Of a stretch of DNA of 64,000 nt, positions 31,861-43,055 are shown one piece after another (the first letter of the stretch is position 1; each line of letters begins with the position of its first letter). The DNA is from Agrypnia vestita (lineage: Eukaryota > Arthropoda > Insecta > Trichoptera > Phryganeidae): the NCBI GenBank assembly GCA_016648135.1, contig JADDOH010011052.1, positions 1 to 64,000 on the forward strand, given 5' to 3'. The notes under the pieces are model-generated. The model had not been told where the DNA came from. It saw only the letters and a list, made by a program, of their open reading frames with translations, and made no database searches. Both the position numbers and the translations under genes were made by a program.

Positions 31861-32729
31861 TTATAGTGTTATTCGAATCAACATCAGCCTGCTATATAAT
31901 GAACACCCCGTACTACTTACATAATTTACGTTCAGTAATATGGATTTTTGCTTGGCTTAACTTATAATTATTATAATTTAATGATTTCTCCAGAGCCAGG
32001 GTATGATGGGACCGACAATGGCGCGAATCAAAAGAGTATGAAAAATGTATTTTCCTCACAGCAACGCGTCCTTTTGAAAGGGTATGAAAGGACTTGTAGC
32101 TACTCCTTTCAGAAACTCCTTAAAGGGAGAGATTTAGAGGAGGATGACCCTGCCGCAGGGGTGTCAGCTCGGCTCCCTACTTATCGCAAGCTATATCTTT
32201 GAATAAACCTTTGACGGGATATATGCAGTCCCAATAACTGTATATTTATTTATTGATGAAAAATGTTAAGCAGAGGAGAAAGAAAGACGATTTAAATTAA
32301 GGTAATTTGAGCCTTCTTACTCGTGGGCTTAAATAATTTTTGTTCGGTTTTGACCACTTGACACTCATTTCCTGCTTGTAGTATTCTTTTTCTTCTTATC
32401 CTAGTGTCATGTCAGGTCTCCCTAATGTTTATTTTTTATTTACATTTATATTTATTTATTTCGTAGACAAGGTCTGTTCTGAAGCAACTGTATAGTTTTT
32501 TTTTTTAAATTTTAAACGTTAGAAAAGACTACATATTAGAAATATACTTTCAAACATTGTACTTAAGGAATAAAAATAAGATAATTTAACTTGATAAAGA
32601 AAAATACTAGGCCTTTGCGATAAAATAATTAGAGCCTCTCCCCATCCCAGACAACATTACATTACACACATGTATTTCAAGCATAAATCTTACATGCAAT
32701 CGTGGCACAATCGATAAAAAATAGAAACA
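31861..32729. other. No gene recognised
   Basis: Includes a GC-richer block 31985-32210 with an 84-codon frame (31948-32202) that has no recognised motif, and AT-rich DNA after it. Confidence 0.4.
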
Positions 32730-32975
32730 AGATATCTTGGGCTGACAATCGATGAAAACCTAAGTTGGGCTCCGCACATCGAATTTTCAAGCTCTAAAGT
32801 GAGAAAATCGATACATACATTCAAAACTCCACGCAGCTTCATGAATCTTAGTCTTCCAAAAACTCTTCCAAAAAAAATATTATGCACTCCGTCAAAATAT
32901 TATAAGCTACGCCATGTGTGCATGGGTTGGTGCGGCTCCAACTATATTAGACCCGTAAATAAAGTCTCAGAACTT
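32730..32975 (+). pseudogene. LINE-D reverse transcriptase fragment
   Basis: Encodes RYLGLTIDENLSWAPHIEF, SSSKVRKSIHTFKTPRSFMN and, after a shift, a decayed CMGWCGSNYIRPVNKV. '(Y/F)LG(L/I)TID.NLSW..HI......K.RK..Y.FK.LR' is the block after the YADD motif in many insect LINEs. The polymerase core is missing and the frame is broken, so it is inactive. Confidence 0.7.
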
Positions 32976-33319
32976 GATTATCTATTGATAGTTGACTATC
33001 AAACTAATTCGTACATTGTATCTTCCCTTCTACTCCTGTCCCACATTCCCTTCCACCCTCTCCACTCGCTATTAAAGTAAGTTAAAGTAAATTATTATAT
33101 TCAGTGGAAAATTTGTAATTGGCATAATTGTAAAAACCATTATATCATATTTTTAAAATTGTTGTATTGCTGTTAATTTTCCCCAAAATAAAAAAAATAA
33201 AAATAATAAAAAAAATCACATGAGAGTACACACAAATACAGAAATACAGAAATCCTCGCTGAATACATGCCGATAGATGGAGTTATAATATATCCAAAGA
33301 AATATTCGCCTTTGAGATC
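32976..33319. other. LINE 3' UTR-like and AT-rich DNA
   Basis: A C/T-rich stretch (33018-33075: CTTCTACTCCTGTCCCAC, TTCCACCCTCTCCAC) may be the 3' end of the preceding LINE fragment. The rest is AT-rich without a gene. Confidence 0.35.
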
Positions 33320-33422
33320 CAGAACTGAAGAGACCTGGTGCGTGACCAAAATCAGTGGAGGAAGACCCTTAACGAGGCCAAAACCCATCAGGAATTTTAT
33401 AGAGCCAACAGTGATGATGATG
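33320..33422 (+). pseudogene. LINE tail with GAT repeat
   Basis: One frame reads DQWRKTLNEAKTHQEFYRAN followed by a (GAT)n run at 33409-33422. 'W+..L..A..H.(G/E)' followed by an aspartate or GATGAT run is a recurrent insect LINE ending. The longer open frame in the neighbouring register is a shadow. Confidence 0.5.
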
Positions 33423-34498
33423 ATGTTGAATAAAACCTCAGAACTACAATTTCAATTAAAATATAACTCAGTTTTGTATATAAAAAAAGACAAAAAACTA
33501 CTCAAGAAAGAATGTGTGGAAAATCCATGTAAATCAGGAGCTTTAGAATACCGGTTGTAGCGTAGTAGATAGAATAAATAACGTATCGCTAAGATGTTTT
33601 GGTAGTGTGGAACATAAGAGCGAAGAGAATGTAATATTTTTAGACAGCCCTACTAAAAAAAGTAGTTTCTTTTTTGCCAATTCCACGCTTTAATTCCAAA
33701 CAATAGAGTTGGTACCAGACCTATTAACTAGTATATAATATATTTCTAAAAAAAAACCTGAATTGGGTGAGTAGTTTATTTGTGGCAACCCTGGCACATA
33801 CGTCACAGGGGTCCGGGGTCCAGAAAGTCCCGGGGCCCTTTGACCTCCAAACTCCTTCCAGATACAGTTTGACAAAGGATCCGACAGACCCCGGAGCGTT
33901 ACTCATTTTATCTATCGGCTCGACGGTAATAAATTAGTTACGAAAAAAGGGAACACCCTCGAGCAGTATGGGGATGTTTTTATCAGCTTAAGTGGTCAAC
34001 GTTTGAGGTTAGGTGGAACTTCAACAAACTTCTTCGTATCTAATGTCTGCTACATTATCTTTAGAGAAGGTGCAGAGTCCGATGGAATGAAAGAGGCTTT
34101 GATTGTTTATATTTATTTCTTCGCGGAGATAATCCCCGGAAGCAAATAAAGCTATACAAGTAATATGTAAATGATGAGCAAAGACGCGAGCAGGTCCGCT
34201 AGATGTTATGGTAGTCCGACCTCTTTGTTTTCGTATGTTTACGGCGCGGAAGTTTTTATTACGTTAACGTAAACAAATCGCTGGGTCGATAGGTATATGG
34301 CTCAAGGTCAGACAAATATCTAATGTCATATTTAATGGATTCGTATCTAATATCATAACACATTATGTAAAACGGTCACTAGTAATTTAATTAAATTAAT
34401 AAAATAATCATCACTATTGTAAATGTGGTTTAAAAAGAGGTACGGTGCCCGACAAACTGCCGTTCAAGACAAAAAATTAATCAGTGATAAACTGCATG
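33423..34498. other. No gene recognised
   Basis: 33790-33900 is GC-rich (GGGGTCCGGGGTCC, CCCGGGGCCC) but contains only chance frames. 34000-34330 is moderately GC and unmatched elsewhere in the window. No coding or RNA gene recognised. Confidence 0.4.
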
Positions 34499-34650
34499 GC
34501 GGCTCCCATAGTCCAGGTTCTCATACGAGAGGTTCCAGGTTCGATTTCTGGCGAGGTCACGTAAGTCACGTGATTTTCTAAAGCGTGGGTGTTTTTCTGA
34601 AGTGTCGCGCTACATTAATTTAGCCCCATGGCCTGTTGTGGCGTTAAAAT
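34499..34650 (+). repeat. tRNA-derived SINE (family S1)
   Basis: GGCGGCTCCCATAGTCCAGG carries the A-box region and GGTTCGATTTC (34538-34548) the B box, followed by GGCGAGGTCAC and TGATTTTCT, as in the S1 copies at 38.4 and 56.0 kb. The body ends near GTGTCGCGC. RNA polymerase III would drive it; the D and anticodon arms are degenerate. Confidence 0.7.
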
Positions 34651-34864
34651 ACAATTAAAAAATTATGAAACATCAGGTTTCAAGTACTTATAGAAACCAT
34701 AAATCTCATACAAGAGCGATTTTACAAAAAAGCAAATGCAAAAAATTATTTGGCAATTATTTTTGAAAATTTTTTGACTATTATTATCAGTCCGGGATTG
34801 TTTTTCATCATCCGTTCCGAATAATCGGGAGTCTTCTGTATATCATGTTATTCGCTTACACAAT

Positions 34865-35396
34865 ATTGGCTCGGTGATGGGGGCCACATGAGAGCAAGTA
34901 CTCTCTTATGGTGGAGAAAGTCCAAAAGAAGTTTCTGAGATATATCTACATGAGAGAGTACGGGCATTATCCTTGGCTTAACCCAACCTTTCTCCAGGGT
35001 ATGCTTGTCCGCAATAGTTTAGAGACTAGAAGGAATGTGTATTTGATTACACATTTTTATCGATTGTTGCGCGGTATGATCGATAATCCTGAAATTATGC
35101 GGAGCATTGGTTTGTATTTTGTATGTTCCTGATAATTAAATCTTAGACATCGTCAGCATAGATTGTTTCATATTCCAATATACAGGACCAACCTGCCGAT
35201 GGTTATGCCTGTTGGAAGAGCTATCGCTACGCTGAACAATATCGCTTTGGATATTAATATATTCCATCTGTCTGGGGTTTTTGTTATTTTTGTTTAATTA
35301 AATATTGCTATTTTGATATATATACATTCATTATGTGTATGCCTTGAACACTTAGTTTATAATGTACATATCATTAAATAAATTGAATTGAATATT
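34865..35396 (+). pseudogene. LINE-E C-terminal region and 3' UTR
   Basis: Encodes VEKVQKKFLRYIYMREYGHY, PWLNPTFLQGMLVRNSLETR, RNVYLITHFYRLLRG and NPEIMRSIGLY, then in other frames HRQHRLF and RTNLPMVMPVGRAIATLNNI. '(I/V)E+VQ++FLR ... YP......M......LE.RR......F...L.G' is the classical jockey-type tail. The element ends in a short AAATTGAATTGAAT repeat at 35385-35396. Several frameshifts; inactive. Confidence 0.75.
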
Positions 35397-36289
35397 TTTT
35401 GTGATATAAGATTGCGCTTTGTTCGTATTTCTTGAGTGACTTTTTAATTCATTTTAATTTGCACCGAAACAACCTTTTTATGCCAACATTATGTTAATTA
35501 TTTTCCACCCCACTCTCACAAAAAATGTTATTTACTAATTAATCTCGTCCGTATTAAACGGCCTAATTTAATTATTAACGCAGTGTTGAGTGTCTGGATA
35601 TAACAACGCCAAGAGTTTTCGGGATCTTTTAAGGGTTTGTTAACGAATAAAAAATGTATATATAGCAAAAAATGGACCGGGTCCAGCTAGGCCCAAGGGG
35701 TGGTGGCTTAACAACCCGTGGCTCGTGGGAGGACATGTTAAATATTTAAAATGTTTATATAATACGGAATGAATTTAGCCTAAGCATTACTTAGGAGGGG
35801 TTGTAAAGGGAGACTTTGTAAGAGGTGTGGAGTGAATTGCTATTAGCTATATTACTAGTTGTTAGAAATTCCTTTCGATTTGATCTTAAATAAGTATTAT
35901 AATCAATATTTATTGATTTCAAAGCCGCGCGAAAATTATTTAAGCTACTACCCAATTAAAATTGAATTTTGAAATTAATAAATTATATTGTTAACTTATT
36001 TAATATTGCCTGCCACAGTAATAATAAATTGTCTGAATTTCTAACTCAGTTATAGAAAGCGACGATTTAAAAAGAAAACAGCATTGATTTTTTACATTTC
36101 AATAATTGATGATTCACATTAGATTTTTTAGGAAACCCCCTAATACGAAATCTTATATAATTAAAAGCTACTCCAATTTAACGAAAAAATGTTTAATATA
36201 TTTCCTATTTTAATGAAAACATTTCCACCCTCCATTCCGCCATCGATTTTCTTATTTTATATTATCAGTATAAGATCAATTAGCGTAAG
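35397..36289. other. No gene recognised
   Basis: Non-coding. 35400-35650 is unmatched elsewhere in the window and might be unique sequence. Confidence 0.4.
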
Positions 36290-36605
36290 TCGTGTCATAG
36301 CGCAATACAGGGCATCCATGAAACCTGTCATGATCAGATAAACCAAATATTAGAGAACAGCACTGTTCAAAGCCTCAGCAACATTGTAGTTTTGTATTAT
36401 ATTATAAATTAAGGTCAATTAAGATTGAAATAAACATATATGTTGTAATGAAATCCTTGCGTAAAAACTGTAAATACAGTTTTGCAAGACGTAAAAACAA
36501 AATGGGAACAATAAAATAAAATAAAAGAGTGCGCACGAGAGGCAAAAAGCAGTATACTAGGACAGAAAAATGAGGCATTCTATCCTTTCTGCCAACTGGT
36601 TAGTT
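36290..36605 (+). pseudogene. LINE-A tail, decayed and interrupted
   Basis: GGGCATCCATGAAACCTGTCA and TGATCAGATAAACCAAAT match 'GRPRKT.HDQINQI'; AGCCTCAGCAACATTG follows. After about 160 bases of unrelated AT-rich DNA, GACAGAAAAATGAGGCATTC, TATCCTTTCTGCCAAC and GGTTAG match the family's last codons and tail. Inactive. Confidence 0.55.
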
Positions 36606-36689
36606 CGAAATATTTTATAACAATTTTAAGCAGTATTAATTTTAATTTTTAAATCTTTTATATCACGTTCACCGCCAGTCTTGAGGTCT

Positions 36690-36960
36690 TGTAAAAAAAT
36701 CTCGGCAGTGAACACACTTCTCATCATCCAATCGAGCTGAAATTTTGCACATCAACTTCAAATCGATGAAAATGCATTTTAACATACATTTCAAATCACG
36801 TATAGATGGACCCACACAAAAAATGCAAATTTATCTCAGTTTAAGCCCCATCTCCGGCCGTTTTTCAACCGCGAATTCGAACGAAATTACAGACGTTACA
36901 TGAAGTTATGGGAACAGACGGATAGACAAAGAAATTATTGTATTTGATTTGTTGTTAACT
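36690..36960. repeat. Dispersed repeat related to the 11.5-kb tandem unit
   Basis: ATCATCCAATCGAGCTGAAA and TTTTGCACATCAACTTC resemble the 11520 and 11840 phrases; ACGTTACATGAAGTTATGGG and AACAGACGGATAGAC resemble 54770-54840. Partial copy, family unknown. Confidence 0.45.
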
Positions 36961-37435
36961 ATTCATTGAAGTAAATAAATAAATAACCGTCATTGTTTCT
37001 GATCCAAAGATGGGTTTAATAAATACATATGTTCGTGGTAGATTTGTGATAAATGCGTGTATTGAAAAACCCTTTATTTGTTCATGTTAAAAACACAATT
37101 TGAAAATCAAGTACACACGCGATTGTAAAAACAACCCTAAGAGCCGACTGGGTAGGGATTTGATTGAATTTTATTTACATTGTTTATTTATTCAATAGTT
37201 GGAATTTGGTTTTTTATTTGAAGAGCGTGGGGGTGGTTTTGTTTATTCCGCGGACGCCGGGTCCTTCGCCTAAGCAAGCAGCGCCGAGACGCCGTAACAA
37301 CAAGAACCAATATTTACTTTTTAAGTATTCCGAGCTGATGTCGCGGTATCACTGTATTCCGTGTATCAAAAATATGTAATCGTATGGGGGAAAAGATGTG
37401 TTTGATATTCTTTGTATTTTTTGGAACGAACTTCC
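36961..37435. other. No recognised gene
   Basis: A 71-codon frame at 37164-37379 includes a basic stretch (PRRRNNKNQ) over a GC-richer patch (37225-37300) but has no family motif. It is not called as a gene. Confidence 0.35.
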
Positions 37436-37747
37436 TTAACCTTTACGTTACTACTCGGGTACCTGGGTACCCATTTTTGATTTCAAGTTTAAATAATTTC
37501 ACTCATAAACGCGCCATCGTCCGTTTGAATCTCCGTTATTTAAATTATTTGAAAGGATGTGAAATAAAGGGGAGACGGACATAGCTATGAGAGGTAGCGA
37601 CATTCTAAAAAACTATTTAACCAATGTTTAAAGTTTTTTAGGTACAAAACAAAAATAACGTATTCAGGAACGTCCACCCAGGTTGAGTACCCGGGTACCT
37701 TGGGTAGCAACTAGTGTGAGAAATTCCGGGTAGTACATAACATTTAA
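37436..37747. mobile_element. piggyBac-like MITE with TTAA flanks
   Basis: TTAA at 37436-37439 and 37744-37747 bracket a 304-bp element. The left end after TTAA reads CCTTTACGTTACTACTCGGG; the right end, reversed, reads ATGTTATGTACTACCCGGA, an imperfect inverted repeat. Subterminal GGGTACCTGGGTACCC and TACCCGGGTACCTTGGGTA blocks are inverted relative to each other. TTAA target duplication and CCT-start ends are typical of piggyBac; no transposase is encoded. Confidence 0.55.
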
Positions 37748-38330
37748 CGCGGCTTGCGGTATGAGTTGACTGATTGAAACCGTCACGTAAGGAAAAAGTC
37801 ACACTCTTTCTATTGTATACGAGTGTGCAATGTATAGAAAAGTCTCGGAGGTTCTAAAAACCAACGTGTTTTGTATAAATGGCGGAGCCAGTGCCGCGGA
37901 GAGTTCTTAATTGTTTTACGAACTTTTACGAAACGGCGCGATATGACCAGCGATAAAACCGTAGAGGCCGCAGTGTTCCCAACGCATCGATAATTGAAAC
38001 AACAGATATCAGGCGAAGTTTTTGCGAAATAGTTTTAACTCTTTAAAGATTGTGCTAAAAAAACTTTGGGGACGGTGAAGTAACACAGCGTTACCTGATT
38101 AAAAATCGGAATAGTTTTTAATATGTGATAAAATATACATATATACGATACAGATAAGAATTTTTAAAGGTCCCTTTGTATAATTATGTAAGATAAACAT
38201 ACATATTTGCATTATTTTAGTTATTTTTTAGAAAATCATTGCACATTGAATTTACGTGCGCTCACGCGGACGAATAATTAGGAACTGTGACTTTTTTTTA
38301 ACTTAATTCGTGTTCAGTGACTTTTTTCTA
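37748..38330. other. No gene; TATA-like site in GC-richer block
   Basis: TATAAATGGCGGAGCC at 37876 lies in a 250-base GC-richer block unmatched elsewhere in the window. It could be an LTR or a unique promoter, but no transcript signal supports either. Confidence 0.3.
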
Positions 38331-38334
38331 ATTT

Positions 38335-38488
38335 TACATTTCAAGGGGAAATTACACAAGCGAAACACATGACAAAATACTCAGGCTTGAGTTAATCACA
38401 TAGATTAATTGTGACCTCATGAGGAATCGAACCGGGAAACCTCGGTGTGGGGAGCCAGTGTTATTCCCACTGGGCTACGAGGGCCGCC
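38335..38488 (-). repeat. tRNA-derived SINE (S1), best-preserved promoter
   Basis: On the minus strand GGCGGCCCTCGTAGCCCAGT starts the element; the A box TAGCCCAGTGG (38467-38477) and B box GGTTCGATTCC (38423-38433) both match RNA polymerase III consensus. GAGGTCAC and the body (TGTGATTAACTCAAGC, TGTCATGTG) match 56.0 kb. Intact boxes suggest a relatively young copy. Confidence 0.75.
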
Positions 38489-38534
38489 TCGATTTATTAA
38501 TTATTTGAACAAATTCAAATAATTGATAAATCGA
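38489..38534. other. 21-bp hairpin between SINE and LTR-like end
   Basis: TCGATTTATTAATTATTTGA and, after a four-base loop, TCAAATAATTGATAAATCGA pair with a single mismatch. It sits at the upstream end of the minus-strand SINE. Confidence 0.75.
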
Positions 38535-38584
38535 TAATTGATTCCAGTGATTTCGTTTGCCACCCACAGTCACGACCCGTGACA
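38535..38584 (+). repeat. LTR-like 3' terminus
   Basis: ATTCCAGTGATTTCGTTTGC and CACCCACAGTCACGACCCGT, ending GACA at 38584. Only the last 45 bases of the family seen at 29234 and 41167 are present. Confidence 0.5.
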
Positions 38585-39339
38585 ATATTTAGAATTTTTA
38601 AATAAAAAATACTATCTAAAATCAACTTTATCTGTGTGGAATAATGCTTAAGTCACGTTGAGGTCAACAGGGCGTGGCCCCACCATTAAACGGTAAGTAA
38701 TACATTTGTTTTGCCGAGAATGGAAGCTAATAATCATTACGGATCTTGTTCTCTCACTACGTACCTGCACAATCACGTAACCCTAACGTATGTGCTTTGC
38801 CTTCAAAGGCCCTTAATTTTCTATGGTCCAAACTTCGGTTTTCAGACAGACTCCGGCCCGAGATGGTCGATCGGATACTTTCGGATAATAGATCAATTCT
38901 TGTGAAAATATAAAATTACTAGGCGCGAACACCGCGACCGGTTCTGGACCAGCGTACGCCACTTACAGATTTCGGAAGTAAGCGGCCGCGAAAGACTGTC
39001 CAATCTCATTTTTTTGTATCGACTTGTAAATTGGTTTTCGTTTTTTAAAGTTTAATTTCCATAAAATTAGATCATTATGAAGTGTACATGTTATCCCAAT
39101 GCGTATGGTTGACTACCACGGTGGAGCAATCACTCGGAACGTGACTTAATTGAATAATAAGTAAAGAAGAAGAAGAAATAAGCGAAGAAAAAAATATAAA
39201 GATGCTGCAATAAAAAAGCGCTTACGTACTAAAAAAAACATAAAAATAGTTTAGACTAAAATAGAAGAAGAAATAAATATTGATATTTTTTAACATACAG
39301 AACATCAGAGAAATATAGAAATCCGACAGGTCTGCGAGG
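38585..39339. other. No gene recognised
   Basis: 38780-39000 is GC-richer and unmatched elsewhere in the window; AAG-rich sequence at 39165-39180. No coding signal. Confidence 0.4.
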
Positions 39340-39640
39340 TTCAAGATGTAGTTAGACGGGAGCGACAGCGTTGTACCAACACGTACAGAGAATGAGTACA
39401 ATGGATAGAGAGCACCGCATTCCCAAGACCGTTTTAAGAGCGAAAGCTTCCATATGAGGTCCTACTCATACGTCGCCAGGTTGACATATTTTTAACTCTA
39501 AAGGCCATCTCTGTGTCGCATTACGTAAAAGGCTACCCGGCAAGGAGACGCCTGCAAAAGTCAATTTACTGTCCCTCTCCCACAGAAAGAAATTCTTTAT
39601 TAAATTAAAAGTAAACCAAATAATACATTCAAAAATCAAA
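39340..39640 (+). repeat. LINE-B segment (LINE-derived repeat)
   Basis: AAGAGCGAAAGCTTCCATAT, CCTACTCATACGTCGCCAGG and TTGACATATTTTTAAC match the blocks at 47880-47950 (plus) and, inverted, 49430-49500. The translated phrase 'RAKAS....LIR+QVG.F..KGN.A..RCK' in the copies suggests the C-terminus of a LINE protein, but the subfamily is not certain. Confidence 0.5.
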
Positions 39641-40045
39641 AGAAAAATATTAATGGAGATGATAAATAATTTTATACTAATAGATAGGAAAATTATAGTT
39701 GTGTGGTAAACCAAAGAAACATTGTAATAAAAGGTAACGTCAAGAAAGAAAACATATAAGAAAAGCAGTACAACATAGGTCTAAGAATTATAGGAGTTTG
39801 GTAGGAAATAGAACAGTGAGGGGACAAAGAATAAACTACAACTCTCCCTAATGGGAAGTATAATATAGTTTAGAGACCCACAACATAGAGAATGAATACA
39901 ACAAGAATTCCGTATATTCATAGCTCTGCATGACATACCAGGTGGATAGCCTACACAAGAAGAAACTCCTGCACAAACAGTATCTTGAGCCTAAAAGAGG
40001 ATTATCAACAGGTGCTTAATAATTTTGATAACATACTACAAATAA
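39641..40045. other. No gene recognised
   Basis: AT-rich non-coding DNA. Confidence 0.45.
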
Positions 40046-40360
40046 ATAGCATTATTTTGTACCTATGCAAGTATCCTACGAAATAATTTCTATGTTCCCC
40101 TCTTCCCTGCTGTCACCTCCTCGCCGCACCGCGACGAGCAGTCTCCCTGTAGAGCCTGTGGGACACGCGTTAAAATTTACGCGCTAAGTATTTATAATTA
40201 TACAATTGTGCCTGTGAACGAAGATAAAACCAAAAATATCACAGTCCACCCTCTGCAAGAAACAATCGGAACTAGAGGAGCCTTGGATGATCGCGTGTCA
40301 GATAAGAACGGTGAGTCCTTTCTACAGCTTCCCTGTCTTCTTGCTCCCAAAAAACCATAG
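40046..40360 (+). other. Unassigned open frame without ATG, possible exon or TE remnant
   Basis: A 104-codon frame, stop to stop, ends at TAG 40358-40360. It contains HRDEQSPCRACGTRVKIYAL and ITVHPLQETIGTRGALDDR. The region is GC-richer than its flanks, a pyrimidine tract (CCCCTCTTCCCTGCTGTC) lies at its start, and AACGGTGAGTCC near 40310 is a good splice donor. I recognise no domain; a host exon, a transposon remnant or chance are all possible. Confidence 0.3.
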
Positions 40361-40689
40361 TTCACTTTTTTATGATTGAAACAATGCAAAAAATATCTGG
40401 GTGAGCTAGACGTCTGACAAGAAATTCGCTACTGCAAGCGCATGGTCAAACCCCCTGATAAACAGTTTCAGCCACAACACAAACCGCTTTATTTTGAGAG
40501 ATCCTAAATATAATCTGTCAATAGGCGATCACGTTCTTGTATGTTACGTTATACGAATAACCTATTTAAAATTATTTAAAGTAGCCCGCTTTCCATTTAA
40601 GATAAATTATTTATTATTTCAATATTGAAAATTATGTTTTACGGAAACACGTCATAGCATTAAAATGAGATGGTGAGCCAAAAGGAATT
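40361..40689. other. No gene recognised
   Basis: AT-rich non-coding DNA. Confidence 0.45.
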
Positions 40690-41167
40690 ACGCACTCACA
40701 ATTTCTCGAAGAAAACAGCACTACGGAGTGCTCTGGAAACATTTCCAGTGATCTTCACATGTTCAGTCTTTACGATAAATGTGAAGAAAGTCGTCGAAGC
40801 ACCTAGAAAGTGGTGTCATCTATGAAAGGCCTGGCGCGCGTACGGCGGAGCGAGTTTATTGTTTTGACGGCATAGAAATCCAACGACAATATAGTGTGGC
40901 GAGCGAGTGCTGGCAACGACAATTAATTAAGCGGAGTACCTGACTGACGCCTGAAAATGAAAATAAGTACAACTACTTACGAGTGAATTGACGTGAATTC
41001 TCTGCGAACCTGTGTGGGAATATTCTAACAAGCGATAATAAAGTTACAAATTGCGAAATGGTTTGAATTAAAGAATAGTGCTCAAATTAAATTTGTACCC
41101 AGTGACTTTTTGGTAAATTAATAAAAATAAAAATATTATTTGTCTCCCACAACCACGTCCCGTGACA
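40690..41167 (+). repeat. LTR-like dispersed repeat
   Basis: GGCGAGCGAGTGCTGGCAAC, GCGGAGTACCTGACTGACGC, AAATTTGTACCCAGTGACTT, TTGTCTCCCACAACCACGTC and terminal CCGTGACA at 41167. The order equals 28950-29234. The 5' start is not defined. Confidence 0.5.
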
Positions 41168-41611
41168 GACTATTTTAAACTGATAGAGTGTACTTTGCAA
41201 CTGAGGCATACGGTATTTTTGGTGTACATTATGACAGAGAAAGTCGTAAGTAGATCTATATTTTAAAACTCGTTGTCGTCTCTATGTAAAAGAGAAATCT
41301 CATCGTGTTCTCATCCAGTTCAATTCTTCTTAACTTCTCTACATTATTCTAGAAACGCATGAACATCGTGTGAAGTCTGACATGTGCAGGTTAATCCATC
41401 TATAACGTCGAGTTTTACCGATGTCTAGAATGTTATGTGTTCGTATTAAAGAAAGGTCTAGATAATGAATTTAAAAAAAAACGTTTATATATATTTGCCA
41501 CAATCTTAATTAATAAATATTCCACAAAACAAAACAAAAGATATGCCATGATAATTTAAACAAAAAGAGAAAATAAAAATCGTAATATTTTTTCCTTGTC
41601 CCAATTATTCG
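41168..41611. other. No gene recognised
   Basis: No primer-binding site or internal retrotransposon sequence follows the LTR-like end, supporting a solo copy. No coding signal. Confidence 0.45.
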
Positions 41612-41750
41612 AATGTCCATCCGAAACTAGAATCCAATAGCTGATCTCACTCCGTTTTCAATATCAGTGTGATAGCTGATCTCATTATTAAATAAAATGA
41701 AAACATTATTCAATTTTCAATATTACTACGATTTCAAAATTGTTATTAAA
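41612..41750 (+). repeat. Dispersed repeat shared with 3449-3560
   Basis: GTCCATCCGAAACTAGAATC, CAATAGCTGATCTCACTCCG, then AATAAAATGAAAACATTATT. AGCTGATCTCA is locally duplicated (41640 and 41672). Confidence 0.65.
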
Positions 41751-41867
41751 AAATAAAATGAAAACATCAACTAAGAACAAGCTGAGAATTTAGCTTCAAA
41801 TATATTTTAATATTTCAATTTAATGAAAATTACAACTAATAAATGCATCCATTACTACGTCGCAAAA

Positions 41868-42085
41868 TGTAATTCTCTATGTAACAATGCCTGTCACTTA
41901 CGCTACCAGATGACACAAATAATGACGAGTTGTATAAAATGAGGTACAAAAAAAGACTAATTCTCCACGTAACAATGTCCGTGACTAACACTACGAGATG
42001 GCTCAAATAAAAATGATATACAAGAATAAATAAAAACTGAATACTCTATTCAATAATGTCCATCAATAACATTATCAAGACACTA
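41868..42085 (+). repeat. Degenerate tandem repeat, 80-95 bp, three units
   Basis: AATTCTCTATGTAACAATGC (41870), AATTCTCCACGTAACAATGT (41960) and AATACTCTATTCAATAATGT (42040) start successive units that continue CTGTCACTTACGCTACxAGA. Confidence 0.65.
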
Positions 42086-42307
42086 CTATTTTACACATCT
42101 GATAAATATAATTAAATTAGTTATGATACATAGTTATGTACTTTCTTCATATTTGCGAAAATTAGATTTTTATTCCTAATTTATAACTTTTATAACTATG
42201 TGTTCATTAGTATTACGAAGGTGTAATTTTCACACATTCACAAAATTTACAAGTTTGTAGTAATTTCAGAATATTTTGAATTTGTTCAAATCTTTCAGAA
42301 CAGTACT

Positions 42308-42470
42308 GGGTGGAAATGGCGAACGTTACATTATGTAAAGTGATCACTTAAGCCAACCATACGATAGGTCATAAGTCCTATGTACACCCAAAAGGCTTCT
42401 ATACCTACTTTCCCATAAAAAACTAAAGTTTCGTCTCTGTGAGACATCTATAATATACATTAATCGTAGT
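42308..42470 (+). repeat. Repeat R copy
   Basis: GGTGGAAATGGCGAACGTTA, AAAGTGATCACTTAAGCCAA, ACGATAGGTCATAAGTCCTA, TTTCCCATAA, TCTGTGAGACATCTATAAT. Same series as at 31.7 kb, same orientation. Confidence 0.7.
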
Positions 42471-42807
42471 AATTTGTTTAAACAGGTCAAACGTATTGGA
42501 ACCAGTGGTGGAATCAGACTGTATATCAAAAAATGTAGGTAAATGTAGGAGTTTGTGTTTATGTATTTCGGTTTGTTGTGGGATAGAAAAGCAAAGGCAG
42601 CAATATACGAAAAAAATTAATGCAGTCACCGAAGATTACTAACTTATAATGCACTGAATTCGAGATTGTGTAGGAAACATAGGCTTTAAATTTATAGGAA
42701 ACATGATTTTGGAAGGTGAAGATACATAAAATAATCTTGAATTGAGTACTAAAAAAAAATATTGATTGTATTATTTGTACATATCTACTTCTTTTATTTG
42801 ATTAATT

Positions 42808-42849
42808 ACACCAACATGTTTCTGAAAAACCTTTCCATCGTCAGGGTGT
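42808..42849 (-). ncRNA. Hammerhead ribozyme, near-intact
   Basis: Minus strand: ACACC, CTGACGA (42838-42844), stem II TGGAAA/TTTTCA closed with a G-U pair, GAAA, ACATGTT, then GGTGT. Core boxes are intact; the cleavage triplet is GTT rather than GTA, which is permitted by the NUH rule but may slow cleavage. Confidence 0.7.
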
Positions 42850-43055
42850 TGTATAACTGTCAAAGTATCAGAATGAAATGTCTTTTGTTTCTTGTTTTTT
42901 CTAAATTATTTGAAAAAGTATTTTTAAATATTATTACTGAAGTTCTTGATTACTATTTATTAAAATTATTATTTACTAAAAAACATTTAAAATAATTTTT
43001 CAAATGATTTAGAAAAACAAAAAACATTTCATTCTGATATTTTGACAGTTATACA

